A stretch of 64,000 nt of DNA from Homalodisca vitripennis (lineage: Eukaryota > Arthropoda > Insecta > Hemiptera > Cicadellidae), in the NCBI RefSeq assembly GCF_021130785.1, contig NC_060212.1:148329501-148393500 (forward strand), in the 5' to 3' direction. This document shows, one piece after another, positions 25,601-38,950 of this stretch (positions are counted from its first letter, which is position 1; each line of letters starts with the position of its first letter). A program made the position numbers and the translations under genes. The notes beneath the pieces were generated by a model. That model saw only the letters and a program-made list of their open reading frames with translations. It was not told where the DNA came from and did no database searches.

Positions 25601-25690
25601 AAAATCTTTTTAATGACATGCACGTGTTTCGGTTTTTAACCATCTTCAGTGTAAATTAACCTCTAAATAAATAAATAAATAATAAACAAT
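25590..25690 (-). mobile_element. Penelope-type terminal fragment
   Basis: On the minus strand it reads CTGAAGA, T, GGTT-AAAA-ACC-type hairpin, GAAAC, then ACGTGCATGTC. This is the usual form of Penelope-like terminal sequences. It is followed on the plus strand by a short AAAT repeat (25664-25683). No coding part was found beside it and the edges are unclear. Confidence 0.45.
25627..25649 (-). ncRNA. Hammerhead-ribozyme-like core
   Basis: Minus strand: CTGAAGA (25649-25643), T, stem GGTT/AACC around an A-rich loop, GAAA (25630-25627). It has the same extra T as the cores at 5931, 6048, 38894 and 45453, though the stem sequence differs. Confidence 0.4.
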
Positions 25691-26094
25691 TAGATATACA
25701 CATGTGGACCTTTTAAAAATATGTTAATTTTAAATGACACAGTTATAATTTTCCTATTAGTAATCTGTATTTTATATTTTAATTTTTGAAAAAATTTGAT
25801 TTTTCTTATTTTTCTTAATAACATAACAAATAATGAGAAGTGTTAAGTAGGTTAATACGGTTTAGAGTATTGCATTTGTAATTTCAGATTTAAAGCAGTC
25901 TTTCAGTAAAAAAGTAATTCATTTTAACATTATTTGTAATACAATTCTTGTTTATACAACTATCATGCATATTAACAATTATACAGTTTCATAAATGAGA
26001 AAAGTAACTTATTTAGCAAAGTAGTGTTTTAATTTGATACGGAATACTATCAAATTGCGAAGAATGTTATTGGACATGAACACTAGAAGTACGT

Positions 26095-26195
26095 CCGAGA
26101 GATTCTTAGAAGCAAAGTGAATCCTGGATCAGAGAGACTTAGACGTGTAAGAGGGGAATAAAGACTTTTATTATGGGTATTGGATAAAGTGAGCC
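26095..26195 (+). repeat. Dispersed 90-bp block F (third copy)
   Basis: It shares AAGTGAATCC, GGATCAGAGAGACTTA, a GTGTA run followed by AGGGG, and a final ATTGGAT with 3530-3620 and 29615-29705. It lies outside the duplicated segments and is moderately diverged from them. Confidence 0.5.
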
Positions 26196-26693
26196 TCAAA
26201 ATTCTTACAAATTTTATTAGCACAGAAACATCATAACATTATAATAGTTATTCTGAAGGGTAACCGAATGTATTTATTATTATCAAAAAGTAATAATTAA
26301 TTTACAAAAACTATTAGTTTTGTAGATGTATATAAAAAATTTGCTTTGAAGTACTTGATATAAAACTAGTGCCGTTCTGGATTCTCTCACATTAGATAGG
26401 AATCTTATAGATTCAATTACAAGCGTAATGTCGACCTTTTAATATGCTGCATTTCCATCTGAAGCTATTACTAAACTAATTGGATGAAGATTCTTAAATC
26501 TTTACCTGTTTTGTATAATTCATAATTTTTCCATTGTTTCTAACATATTGCTATTGGTTCTTATACGCAATTAAGATTCAATATAAATTTAAAGTTCGAC
26601 TGAAATGAGCTTATATGGTTCTCAACAAAACAGTTTTATCTCTTTCGCAGATTTGATAACATACTGTTTCTGCCCACATTTTATAAAGACTAT
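26196..26693. other. No recognised feature
   Basis: AT-rich sequence between block F and the hairpin insert. Nothing supportable was seen. Confidence 0.4.
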
Positions 26694-26702
26694 AGATTAG
26701 AT

Positions 26703-26873
26703 TTATTTTATTGTACTATCACTAGTATAAACGAATACAATATTTTCCAATATAATTTTTATTTTTATAATTATAATAATAAAAATAAAATTTATATTGG
26801 AAAATGTTGTATTCGTTTATACTAGTGATAGTACAATAAACGTTTTTTTCCAATGCTCCAAGATTCTACATAA
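26703..26873. mobile_element. 171-bp near-perfect hairpin insert, 9-bp target duplication
   Basis: It is flanked by AGATTAGAT at 26694-26702 and 26874-26882. Inside, 26710-26770 and 26780-26838 are almost perfect inverted repeats, including ACTATCACTAGTATAAACG and its complement. The end reads CCAATGCTCCAAGATTCTAC, which matches in reverse the start of the insert at 5813 (GTAGACTCTTGGAGCAATTGG). It is thus a distant relative of the Penelope-type inserts, without their hammerhead-like core. As RNA it would form an arm of about 60 base pairs. Confidence 0.6.
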
Positions 26874-26986
26874 AGATTAGATGTCCATTATTGCAAGCAG
26901 AGAAACCGTAATATGTATTCATTGGTTTAGCTGATACGAATAATTGTTTTTTTTTATTCACTAAATGTCACATATTGTGACATAGA

Positions 26987-26987
<1 letters not shown>

Positions 26988-27053
<66 letters not shown>
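26988..27053. repeat. TA microsatellite
   Basis: About 33 AT units, one of the two longest simple repeats in the window. Confidence 0.95.
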
Positions 27054-27056
<3 letters not shown>

Positions 27057-29087
27057 CACGATTCCTGACATTTTCACAACACTCTTGAAATGTATCCTTT
27101 ATGATTTTTTGTATTTCTTGCAAATGTTTGAAATAGTACTTTTGCATTTACCATCCATTCATAGCCTGTAAATATTTATAGTTTACACTGTTTTGAGTTT
27201 ATTATATTTAATTGAAACTTTTATGGTAAGCTGAAAATATCCATTCTGTACAATACTTAACTTTGTTTGGATGATTATAAAATTCATGATGGAAAAAAGG
27301 TGACCCTTGTCACCTTATACTACATAAATACAAATACATAGATAAAATAAAGGTAAAATATTCTTCTCTCTTATTGTTAATATAAGGTATTTTGTTGTAT
27401 TGTAATATTAATGTTTATTTTGCTATGGCATAAGGCATGTAATATTAAACTTATATTCTTTTGATGATATAAATAATCAAATCCATAATCTTTGTATTGA
27501 AAATAAACTGAATTTTGAATGTTTAAGATATTTTACTGTTACAACTAACTTCCATTTATAGTTTTACGACTTAAGACTAAATTCTTATTTTGTTTAATAA
27601 AAAATAATATTTTGCTCATACAATAAAATTATGTTTTTTAATGTATATATATATAAAGCTAAGCAAATTACATAAAGTTTCTTCAACATGGCCTGTAAGG
27701 TAAGGTAGGACTCGATTTGTTTTTGACATGGTCCATATTTGTTAACTGATTACTAAGCTATAGGTGCATATACATTTATTATAAATACACTAAGTGGAAC
27801 AGATTCATGTTAGCGTTTGATACTACTACATTGCTAGAGCAGTGTTGTACCTGCATAAAATATCAACCATATAAACGATAAATGGACTATGAAAACAGCA
27901 AACCAGTGCCATTTTAGAATTTCAAAAAAATTCCAAAATTAGATTTAACGAAAAATATTACTTCTCTTAGATATTCAAAAGTTTCTGCAAATATTGACAT
28001 AAAGTTAAGAAATTCTTTTTATGTATGTGCTATAAACGTATCAGTATTATATGATAGTATTTAGATAACAACTTTGTGTTTAATGGCTGGTTATAAATTT
28101 ACTGAAACAGCAACAGCAATAGTCAATGTCAAGTGAAGTGTAATTTGAATGTCGTAATTGATGAGATGATATTTCCACTAATGGATAGTGTGAACGCTTG
28201 GCATTTAACAACACGTTCTGAAATATCTATTCTTTGTAAACATCATAGGGATCTTAAACGGGATTTGTCGTGTAGGTGGATGGTTATTAATGTTATTTTT
28301 CTAGACGTTTATTGTAAATTAATTAATAGAATATTTTGCAAGAATATTGTTCTGAAAGTATAAAGGTGTTCACCTAATTTTTAAGTATTTAATAATGGTA
28401 TTAAAAGAAGTATTATCGTCTTATTGGTTTATTTAAATTTTTTATGAGTGTTTTGGAAAACTTGACTTTTAGTTCAGGTGTCCTTTTCTACTCTCCCTCT
28501 ATTTATATTACAATTATATAGGGCTCACTAAATTCTAACTATGCTATACTTTTGTCTGATTTCCTCATTTTAATTACATCTAAAGATGTGTTGTCCTTCA
28601 TTTTCACCTTGTATCTTGTATTTTGCTTAAGGTTTTATGCCGTGTATGTGTTAAGGAAAAGTTTTGCCTTAATATCCGTCTAGTCCTAAGATCTGGGTGT
28701 TACAGCGGGTATCTGCTGCATCTATTTTAAATTAATTTAGGTAAGGAGACGAACCTAAGTCGACACAGGTATACTATTGCAAAATTTACACAGCGAATAG
28801 CTCAAACATAACGTTTAGAGCAATATTTTTCAAAACTCGGTGTTTGTGAGTCTTTAGTTTTATATAAAAAAATGTTCTTTTTTGTTGTACAAATAAATAA
28901 TTTTTATTCTCTTGAAGGGGTAGTACTTTTGGTATGGTTTTTATTTATTCCCTTTTTATTTATTTGTGAAGTATGCAGTATTTAGTATATTTGGTGTAAT
29001 TTGTAAGATGTTATTTATTTTACGGATTTACATTATTTTCGTAATTTTCATAAGAGTTACATATTTAAAAGTACGTAAATCATCAAA
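27054..29087. other. No recognised feature left of copy 2
   Basis: AT-rich spacer. A short inverted repeat AAGGTGACCCTTGTCACCTT occurs at about 27298-27317. A 76-codon frame at 28133 shows no recognisable domain. Confidence 0.4.
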
Positions 29088-31440
29088 ATAAAGTTTAATG
29101 GTTTTGTAATAGTGGTAGGAAGCAATTGAGTCGTTTGGACAATTTATTAGATATCAGCCTCCTTGGAATGTTAGGGTTAAAACCGTTAGGGTATGGAACT
29201 GTATTGAGGGGAGATGTGGGGTGAAATAGATCTAGTATCACATCTTGCTTGTACCGCGTTTTGATACAGAACTGTTTATAACCCTATAAAAGTAATATTT
29301 AAACTCAGGTGCATATAATATACCTATATATGTATATATAGATACGTATGAATACATTCTTGTTTCTTTTTTTATTAATTGCTCATTATTTTGTTGATGC
29401 TATTTTAAAATATCATTTAAAAAAAGTTTACTTATGTATTCGATTATAAATTGTATAATAATACCATTATTTTGAAATTCAGGATTTTCCCAAATATCAG
29501 TCTACTAATAATCATACATATTGGAGGCACAAATCGTACTTAATCCAATCTTAAGAGGTTTGTGAATCTTTACAAACAAGTAAAATATAAGCACGCACAC
29601 TCGTAGCCGATAGTGAAGTTAAGAGGGAAGTGAATCCAGGATCAGAGAGACTTAAAGGTGTAGAAGGGGCAAAAGGGTTGTAGTATCAGAATTGGATCAG
29701 GTAATCCCTAGCAGTGCCCTTTCCAAAGAATCGATGTTGAGGAATTTACATCCGTGTACTTAGATAAGTTTATATATAGGTCAATACGATCGGAAAGTCT
29801 TCAACTTATACTCACTAGTAGTGATATTTATTAATTCGTCCTAAAAGTAATCGTAAATTATTACAGCTGTAAATACTTCTCTGCTGCATGTTAATTTAGA
29901 TTCTATTGTTTTGTAATGTACATATGTCATACTTAAACTTTGACTTTATTATTCTAACAGAAGTTAGCTTACCACAGCGAGGCTTAAACATTCCAAGAAC
30001 TTTATTAGACACGAAAGTTACAATTTGGATGATATTTAGAAAAAAAGAACGAAACAATGACACTGAGAAGTCAAACCGCTTGTAGTCAGCATATAAATTA
30101 TTATGTGATAATTAATTAACATCATATCTTTTAATATTTTTAAGAGGCAAACTGTGCGTTTATTCTTACATATAGGCAATTTTGTAAAATTTATATACAG
30201 AGGTAAGCATACCTCAGTAAAAAAGTGACAACACTCAGCCCTTGTAACAAATTGTGACAACTTTCACTGAATCTAACAAAAAACCCGTTTTATAAATCGA
30301 TGATAATAACTGAATTCTCTTAATTGTGTTTTACAAAATAATATGCCATGATAATAACTTTAAGGGCTCCTTGACCGATGCCAAATTATTTGAACCGACT
30401 AGCGAAGTGATAAAATTTAAGATTGTTCTTAATTAATCAACATCTCATATAGTTCTTATATGTTGACACAAAAGTACATTTGTTGTACATATCTTGTATA
30501 ACATTTTTACTTTATTCCGGTCACAATTTGCTGAGCTATGATTTTTTTAAATTTAAGTTTGGTTGAAAATTGCTTATGAAATTGTTATAAACGCAAAACA
30601 GGTATAATTCTTACTGTAAAACTATATAATTTATAATCTAAACGCCAAAATATACAAGCTAAATTTTAATTTAATTCCCGTTACTACATAGCTATACTGG
30701 TTAGTTTTTGGTTAAATTTTAAACTTTTTTATTTCAAATTTTTGACCTGATAGTATATTTCACCATATTATAAACTAATTGCTACGTTGTTTAACAGTTT
30801 TCTTATAAAATTAAATATAGCGTCCGAAACAGTCATATGAATAAATAAAATATTTTGCAGCTGTCGTTTTGAATAAAACAAAATATACATTTTAATAAAA
30901 ATTTTTGAGTTACAGCACTGATTTGATGTGTCTATGAATTCAAGAAGCTTGGAATGTAATTAATGTAGCAATAATGTACAAAATGACATGTATTTGCATT
31001 TAAAAGCTTTTAAATTAGAACATGATGGCTTCAATATTGAGTGGAGATTATTAGACAAAAATGTTTGATTAATTGAGAAATATATTTAAACTGAATCCCT
31101 TCATTTGGCCATTGGACAGTTAGAAATTTGATTCGTATTTAATTAATCTTTTTCACGATAGCTATTTTATGTGTAGAACACTGGGTTGTTCTCCTGGTTT
31201 TTGGACTCGTGTCAGAAATATCGTATTGCACTCAGTTACACAACTGATAAGTTTACGGAAACACCTTTTAATCTAGTTTACTTTTTTAGTTCAGGTGTCT
31301 ATGAGGTCAAACCGACGCAAGGAGTTTTTTTAAACTCCTTTGTCACTAAAGTGGTTGGATTTCCACAAGCAGACGTCAATTCCAGGTTCCAGGAGTCATG
31401 TCTGTCAATGTGTCAGATTCTAAACACCGTACAAAGCGGA

Positions 31441-32262
31441 ATATAAAAAAATTATGGTTGCCTGTAAAGTCGGTTTTACGGGCGAAGATTTTACTTGACA
31501 ACGTCTTTTTCTCGGTAGAATATTTATTGATATAAATATTATTAAATTGCACAATAGGAACAAGGAATTGAATGAAAATAAGAATTGCACAAATTTTAAC
31601 TATAGAAATATATTTTGTTTACTAAAACATTGTACATAATTTGAAATTAATTAAAATTTGTTATTGTAAATGGTAAAGTTGAATAAAACATTTACTAAAA
31701 TTGGAATTTGAAATTCTTGCTAAACACAGTTAAATTCTAACTCCGCGCGTGGTGATTGGTCGGTTTAGTTCGTTTGTTTGGTCGCACTGTTATGACAGGT
31801 TAGAGGTTATAATTTGTTATTTTAAATGTTTGACTAGCAATACGCGCTGTTTCTTCTCAATCGACTGAATTACGATTGATTGCAGAGTGATTTAAACTAA
31901 TAATTTACTTAACACTATCAACATTTGTCAATAGTATGACATAACCTATAAACTCAGTTTCTCAACTTTTGTGTCAATCTAACAATTAATCAATCAATCA
32001 TAGTTTACGATAATGAAATATCAGTGTACAATTATTTACCATTATTGTTGTAGTTGTTGTAAATGACGAATCTAAGCACTCCACATTTTCACGAATAAAC
32101 ATAGTTATCTGCTTTATCCCGTGCGGCGGACCCACAGTTATCTGCTTTATCCCGTGCGGATCCCTTGCGGCGGACCCACTGGACGGGCATCGTAACGTTA
32201 CCGGGCGTTACACTTTTTCATGAGTGACTCCGAGCCGCAACCTAATTTAAGACGTTGTCACG
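31441..32262. mobile_element. Unclassified 820-bp insert (copy 2 only)
   Basis: Copy 1 joins directly at about 5372. The insert begins near GGTTGCCTGTAAAGTCGG and ends near GACGTTGTCACGTC. Close to each end lies a matching inverted stretch (left TTGACAACGTCTT at 31475-31490, right AAGACGTTGTCA at 32248-32260), like subterminal inverted repeats of a small DNA transposon. The right 180 bp is GC-rich, with a direct repeat of CAGTTATCTGCTTTATCCCG. No coding capacity and no certain target duplication were seen. Confidence 0.5.
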
Positions 32263-33045
32263 TCAATAAAGCTAAATTTAACATTCTTATTGAATCAGTT
32301 CCTTCCTTCATAGCTGCGTTACCCTGTATACGTTATATTTATAGGTAACCTGTTTTATTGCGAAATGATAGAAAGTGCACTTGCACTTATTCATAAATGA
32401 CCATTAAACTGATAAAGTTACATGATATTCATTACAGGTTAGGTTGTGAGTAGGGTCCACCCCTCTCAAGATCCATTTACCATATCTTTGCTGTTAGTGA
32501 TGTACTACTTTTGGATATCTAAAAGGTTTCTATGTGTAACGTTAATTGTAGGTTTTTTGCACCGAATGTATATTCTACAGGAAGGTATAAAACACCCAAG
32601 ATGGGGTCAAGGAAATGGAATGTTGGTAAGGGATAATATTTATTACTGTTATTAAAAATATATGGCCTGTTTATCACATAAAATTTTCTAACCTATCTAC
32701 CACTGAATAAAGGAACATACGTTTAAATAGGTGCCAATGAAATATGTTTTCACAATACTTTCTGTGAAATCAAATGCAAATGATCCTTTGGTGATAACTA
32801 ATAAATTGACTTATTTTTGAAATATTTGAAATAATAACTAATTGATATGAATAAATCATGCCAACACGATCATTTAATTAATAACAAATAAACCGTGGAA
32901 CCGGTCATTTTCATAGCTTTAGCTCTAATGGCTTTGATTAATGATACTGTATCAACTGCATTGTAATAGTGATGATTTCACTTTAATTATAAATAATTGG
33001 GAATTATTGTTTGATAATCAATTATGGACATACATTTTGTTAAAT

Positions 33046-36000
33046 TTGTTTAATTATGCAAAACGTAAAGTCCACAAATGAAAACTTTCTCAATCTTGCC
33101 AAAGATATATTCAGATTTCTCCAGTTAATTTTGTTTCGTAACTTTGTTTAAGGTCGTTAATATGTCAACACACCATGTTACTATAAAATTATATTGTATG
33201 TGATAGGAGATTTTGGATACAAGTGTAATTATATCACACGTTTAAGTCTCTAATGCATGCATTGAATTGTTTCTATATTTATTCTGATAAGATTACCCAT
33301 AAGACCAATGTGCAAATATTCGCTAACATTACCTAAATCCCTTAGAGTGACACATGCCATTTTAGAACTCAGTGTTCCTGGTATATGAATAAAGCTTCAT
33401 GCATAGTTTAAAGTTTGTAAGTCAGTTTATGTTTATAATATCTTGCGGACAGACAGACAGATAGGCAAGTAGAAATATAACTAGAAAAGTACATTTTCCA
33501 GCCCTACGAGCAATATGATTCGTTAAAGTTCAGCCAATAACAAACAGCGATGGCACAAAATAAATTTCCACTTATTCCCAGTACAATGGCTAAGACTGAA
33601 TAATGATGAATGCATTTCATTGTTTGTGATAAGGTATTTAAATGAAGAAACAATATGGACTCGATCCAAAAGAACCAATACAGGATAGTCATTACAGTTT
33701 GATTCTGCTCGTGATCTTTGAATAAATTAAAGATGTTCCTTATTTTCAGCAGATATTTATGGATACATGATTCTAATAAGAGTAGTTTCTTATCCTAGTA
33801 GTCAGTTCATGAGACATAAATATTAAGAGATGAGAAAATCACTTTAAAAATGATTTTTTAAAGATATTCAGTCCATAAATAAGTTACTAATAAATATTTA
33901 GTATATCAGTCATAAGAATCAATTACAACGAATTCAGTTCCATAACATGTAGCTAGATTCATAACTTTGTCAAAAATAGTAAGGAAATTATACAAAAATT
34001 ATATTTGTATGGAGATTAATATATTACACTTTTATCATTTATACTGTATTAATAGGTTATACCTTTAAGAAAAAACTAATTAAAGTTTATTGCAAAAACG
34101 TGTCGGGAATTATAACTGGGAATGAAAAAGTTGTAAATGAAAAGTGATGAATAGGCATGGAACCATATCAAAGAAATAAACGACTATTCAACGTGTAATA
34201 CCAGCTCCAAAGTTTGAACAGTGGCTGCGCTTGTGTTTATGTGTGGCTTCAATATACATTAAAGCATCACGGATGATATATGCTTTTCTGGGAACTGTGG
34301 GATCCAATTTTTACCTTTAATCCCATAGAGCCCACCTGTTTATGCGTATTGATATCTGTACCTTCTTCTTGTGCCACATCTAGGTTAAAGGTCATTTAAT
34401 TTTTTTAAATGGTTTTAGGTAATATTTTAGTGTTTTCTACATACTTTAACATCAACCTAGGCCCATCCTATGTTACAATTCATACCTATTACTTTAGGTA
34501 ATATTTTACTTTTTTTCGTTCGAAAAAAAATTCAAAAAGATTTTATCTTCAAAGAAACAAATTTAATAAACAATAAAATGTCTTAAGGAGTAATGACAAT
34601 TTCCAGACAGTGTAGCATCATGGAAGCGTGACGGTTACTATAAATAGTGTGATTGAACATCCACTTGTAGTGATTTAAAGGAGAAATTATTTTGTTCCAG
34701 TTTATATGTATAGCCTAGTATTAGAAAATTAATATTGAGTTTAATATTAAATATTAAAAGTATCTTTTAATAACTTTAGCTTACAGCAATTTACTTTGTA
34801 CGTCTACGGGGATTTAAGATGGAAGCGTTTCAACACTCTTCCCTCACCTCTTACTGGTTTATATCTTCCAGTTCCAGGTACACTGAGTACAGTAAAAACT
34901 GATTTGTCTCATATCTTAGCAAGTCAACAAATGTCCAAGAGAATCAAACATAAATTTTAGCTATAGAATGTGAGGGAGTATCTAATTTAATGGGAAAGAT
35001 GGCTCTTGGAACAGAGCTAATGTTTTCTTCTTTAAAGGTGACATTAAATGCAATATATAGGCTGCTATCCCTTTCAATTAGATCTCAATACGATGCGGCG
35101 TAACCATAACCTCATGTATCGTGAATATTCTATCACACCGGAAACAAGCTCTAAAGGTCCATTCAGCACAAAATATTCCTCAATTTCTCGAGATAATATC
35201 ACACTTTAACACTGTATTACTATTAAAATAATTGGTTCTGAAATAGATGAAAACTTTCGACTCTCACTAAGACTAATTTAATGGATGAATCACAAGGCAA
35301 ACACATCCAATATTTGACTTTGCAATTATATATGTGGGATTAAACGATTTTCCGATCGCATTCTTCACGTTACAGCACCTTTAATGTGCAGCCGAATTGC
35401 CCATCAACGTGTTGTTTTCAGTCAAACTCACTTTTATGTGAGTAACGCCGATAATAAATATCTCCCAAAGGGACGTAGCACACCATACTGGACAGTGTGA
35501 TAGAGTAGATTGTGTACCTTAGTGGATTTATGTAACTACGGTTCGAAAACATTTAAGTTTATATGTCAGGAATGTCTTCAATAGCTTTGCAACGGCACAT
35601 CTGTAATATTAAAATTTATTTATGTTATATATTATACTGTTTAATAAGTATTAAACTAAAAATATATATTTCACTCTTGGGAAATTTTAAAACAATTTAA
35701 TAACGTACTATGTTATAAAGATTACAGTGGCCTTGTTAGTATGTACTGCTTTCACTTGTTACTGTTCTGAATTCACAGATTATTCTAAAATTTTAAGTAG
35801 GCTTCACTTTTAGGGTTCCTGGTATAAATATCGTCTTGTTATTTTTTTATAAAACCCTCCCCGGCCTACGCCTCACTGTTCTACAAAGTATTAAAAATCA
35901 CGTCTTGGTTACGAAATTTGCGAAATATTAATCGAAAAGGCCTGTCAAATTATTATTAGAGCATGAAATAATTAGAGCATCAATCTAAGTGAAATAAATA

Positions 36001-37413
36001 AGTATATATTTCCGTTTTTAATCGTAATTTTACGTAGTTTCGTTGCATACTATATCATGGTCGTCAATTTAGAATGTGTTTGAGTCGCAACGTGGGTATA
36101 CTTGTAAAAGACAATTACATTTATAATAATTTTAACATTGTGTATACGAATGCCACTGCAGAACTAATAGAAATTTCTCCTTATCCCAATTGATGCTTAG
36201 ATCCGTTGTATTTATAGATTTAAACATTTTCATATATCCTAAAATTCATAAGGTGTATTAATTCGTAAAAAACTCATTTGTAAAACATTTTTCGCAGAAC
36301 ATGAAAATTATATCTGAAATTAATGCTTAGCAAAGGCTATTAATTGATCTTGATCTCCGGGATGCACCTCAGTGGTTATAAAGTTTAATAGAAAATACAT
36401 TATTGCGCGGAGATTTCTTGTTATGCCACTACGTTTGGAGAGGTCACTCGTCTAAATATACATTCATGGGCACAGAGACTTTTAAGGAGACCATGTACGG
36501 CTAGCAACCCTTTCAACAGGACGGAAAGTTAAGAGAGCGAGACAGCGAGTTTTCTGAGTAATTTTTCCCCTGTCCATTCTATTTTGACAAACTGATCACT
36601 CTACGGGATCTATAACTTAGAAGTGATACTAACACGACACTGAAATTTTAAACTACAAGGAAGATAAAACTACACTGCAACTAATACATACAGAAACTTC
36701 TGGAAAAGAGCTTATCTTCCAGAATTGGCAGCCGAGGCGATCAGCTGTAGATACTACGAGTACACTGAAGATAGTTCTCTTCCACCGGCCAACAAAATTA
36801 ACGTGGGTGACGCCCACAACTAACATCTGGTTTATTTTGAAAATAATCCAATTGAATTTCGCAATGTCATTAATTTTATCTTACCTTTTTACCCTACTAT
36901 ATAATAATATATTTGAAATTAACAATTACATAGTTTGAACCTAGTTGCAATTATACTTCATTACTGGAAATGTTTTCCAAATATCTTTATATTTTTTATT
37001 ATTAACATCAATTATCAAAGAAATGTGGGGATATAACAGTTTGAAAGTGGTTATGACAATAAAATAAACATTCTTTATGAGGCAATGCTGAACATTATGG
37101 AAGATTATATGTTTAGATATAAGTTCCAACTAATCCATAATTGGAGTATTAGGTATATTGAATAATGCAGATTCTAAAAAGTGTCATGAAGCAGATATAA
37201 TAGTCCTATAACTATTGATATCCTAAAGTTTACCCATTCTATGTTTAAGGGTTTTTTAATAACGATTAATGCAATTTATATGATGCTTAAACAAAAAAAT
37301 TAATAATACACCGTATTACATATCAAATAGCGGACAATATTTACATATTTATACATTTTGGAAACGAAAGTAGTGGTTGTTAGTCCGTTTCGATAAAAAA
37401 CAACTTTTTAAAA
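33046..37413. other. Copy 2 non-coding sequence
   Basis: It matches 7155-9880 clearly up to about 35600, then weakly. No gene was recognised. The stretch 36885-37010 pairs with the right flank of the copy 1 LINE and helps define the LINE's 3' edge. Confidence 0.5.
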
Positions 37414-37600
37414 TCAAATCGTTTAAGAACGATTGCCAAGCCCACTGCCGCTGTCGATTACAGGCTTGTTATTCAAATCCGACAATACACGTTTCTCTCG
37501 CGGGGATTGTCAAGGATAAACAAGTTAACACGATTGGATTGCCAATAAATCAGTCGGGGCTGAGCATTGACAGTCTGCAAATTCATCTAATAAAATTTGG
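37414..37600 (+). promoter_or_regulatory. Conserved non-coding block A (copy 2)
   Basis: Parallel partner of 17197-17390, with the invariant composite motif at 37465-37478. An open frame of 106 codons covers it, but base changes against copy 1 fall at all codon positions and the third copy has frame-breaking length changes. Confidence 0.4.
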
Positions 37601-37867
37601 AATTGTAAAGCAAACATACATTGGCATTGCTTTTGAGCAATCATACACATGCAAATTAGTTTTGCATTCATCATATATTAGATACAAAGAAAGTTAATCC
37701 TTTTAATTGAAAAGATTTGTTATTTTTCCACAATTAAATTTATTTAAAGAGCTCTTTTGTTTACAGAAAAACATATGTGTAAAATAGGAAAAAAATTTAT
37801 GATAAAATAGAATAAATTTAAAACTAATTATTGTAAAGACAAAATTTAATAAATTATAAAAATTACG

Positions 37868-38640
37868 TAGAAAAATATGGTTTGCAATCTATAATTTTGG
37901 AATGTATTTCTTCTTTTAATAATGGTATAAAAATATCACTGAAATTTACAGAAGGTTGGGAAATACAATTATATTTTAAAACTGTCATACATGCACTTTC
38001 AATTTTATATCTTTTAGTCAAGGAAGATTCTTTAAAAACTACACTTGATGATTCAAAATTTATGTGGTGATTTCCTTTACTGCATGTTCAACTAATTTTG
38101 ATATTTCAATGTTTTCTTTTTTATAATTTTAAATATGTTCTTTTAGCTTCATTTCCACAGGTCGTGATGTTTGGCCGATATACGTCTTTTTGCATCCACA
38201 GTAAATTTTATATATTACATTCTTGGTTTCCTGCGGTTTGTCTTTTGGGTTTAATTTTGTTAAGTAGCTTCTTAGATTATTTTGTGACTTAAAAACAGTG
38301 CGGATGTTAAATTTATAATTTATCTTACGATTTCTTTCTGATGTTCCTTTTACATAAGGAATAGTAAATATTATATTCCATTTTACGTAACGGTAGTGAG
38401 ATAATTAGGATTGTATTTTCTGTTCATTTGCTTGTAACTTTTGTTTTTAGCCTTAGTTTGTTCAATAATTGATGGAGGATAGTTGTTTGCAATCAAACGT
38501 TCTTTAGTATAATTTTCTTTTAAAATTGTATCTTTCTCATCAGTTATGAAATTATTAATCTTCTGGAACAAACTTTGTACTAATCCAATTGTTACATTTT
38601 GAGGATGATTTAATTATAATTAAGGTACCTTCCACTGAAA
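37868..38640 (-). pseudogene. Penelope-like protein, C-terminal part with GIY-YIG endonuclease
   Basis: Minus-strand pieces read in PLE order. First, from about 38571 down, FITDEKDTILKENY and RLIANNYPPSIIE. After a frameshift near 38390 come IPYVKGTSERNRKINYKFNI and RTVFKSQNNLRSYLTKL (38370-38260). Then the GIY-YIG region holds NVIYKIYCGCKKTYIGQTSR and PVEMKLKEH (38222-38133). A stop follows (about 38130), then LTKRYKIESACM and FSDIFIPLLKEE near 38030-37890. YVKGTSER and KNVIYKI..C..TYIGQTSR are characteristic of PLE. The reverse transcriptase core is absent, so the copy is 5'-truncated and broken by a frameshift and stops. It cannot produce enzyme. Confidence 0.85.
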
Positions 38641-38679
38641 GTCTTCTTGTCAAATAATGATGTTTGTATTTCCCAACCT

Positions 38680-38950
38680 TTTGTAAATTTCAGTGATATT
38701 TTTATACCATTAGTAAATAGAAGAAATCCATTCCAATATTATGAATTGCAAACCATATTTTTCTCCATAATTCTTTTATAATTTATTAGTTTTTGGTCTT
38801 TACAATAATTAGTTTAAAATTTTATTCTACTTTATCATATGTTTTTTTTTTTATTATTTTACACATTTATGTTATTCTGTAAACAATATCTAACTGATGA
38901 TGCCTTACCGGCGAAAGCGCTTTTTAAATAAATTTTAATGTGGAAGAATA
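38680..38950 (+). repeat. Inverted second PLE 3' end
   Basis: The plus strand repeats the PLE C-terminal coding tail (CAACCTTTTGTAAATTTCAG, 38689 onward) and its 3' untranslated part, mirroring 37970-37715. This makes the insert a head-to-head pair of PLE fragments. Confidence 0.7.
38894..38916 (+). ncRNA. Hammerhead-ribozyme-like core of the PLE
   Basis: CTGATGA at 38894-38900, T at 38901, short stem GCC (38902-38904) with GGC (38910-38912), GAAA at 38913-38916, then GCGC. PLEs are known to carry hammerhead motifs, and this one lies just outside the coding end of a recognised PLE. The extra T before stem II and unverified stems I and III leave activity open. Confidence 0.5.

Noticed and set aside
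27298..27317. Nuclear receptor response element (AAGGTGACCCTTGTCACCTT)
   Set aside because: A single short palindrome in a 64-kb window with no gene context is expected by chance.
37377..37697. 106-codon frame over block A as a conserved protein
   Set aside because: Changes between copies 1 and 2 are not biased to third codon positions and copy 3 has length changes that break the frame.
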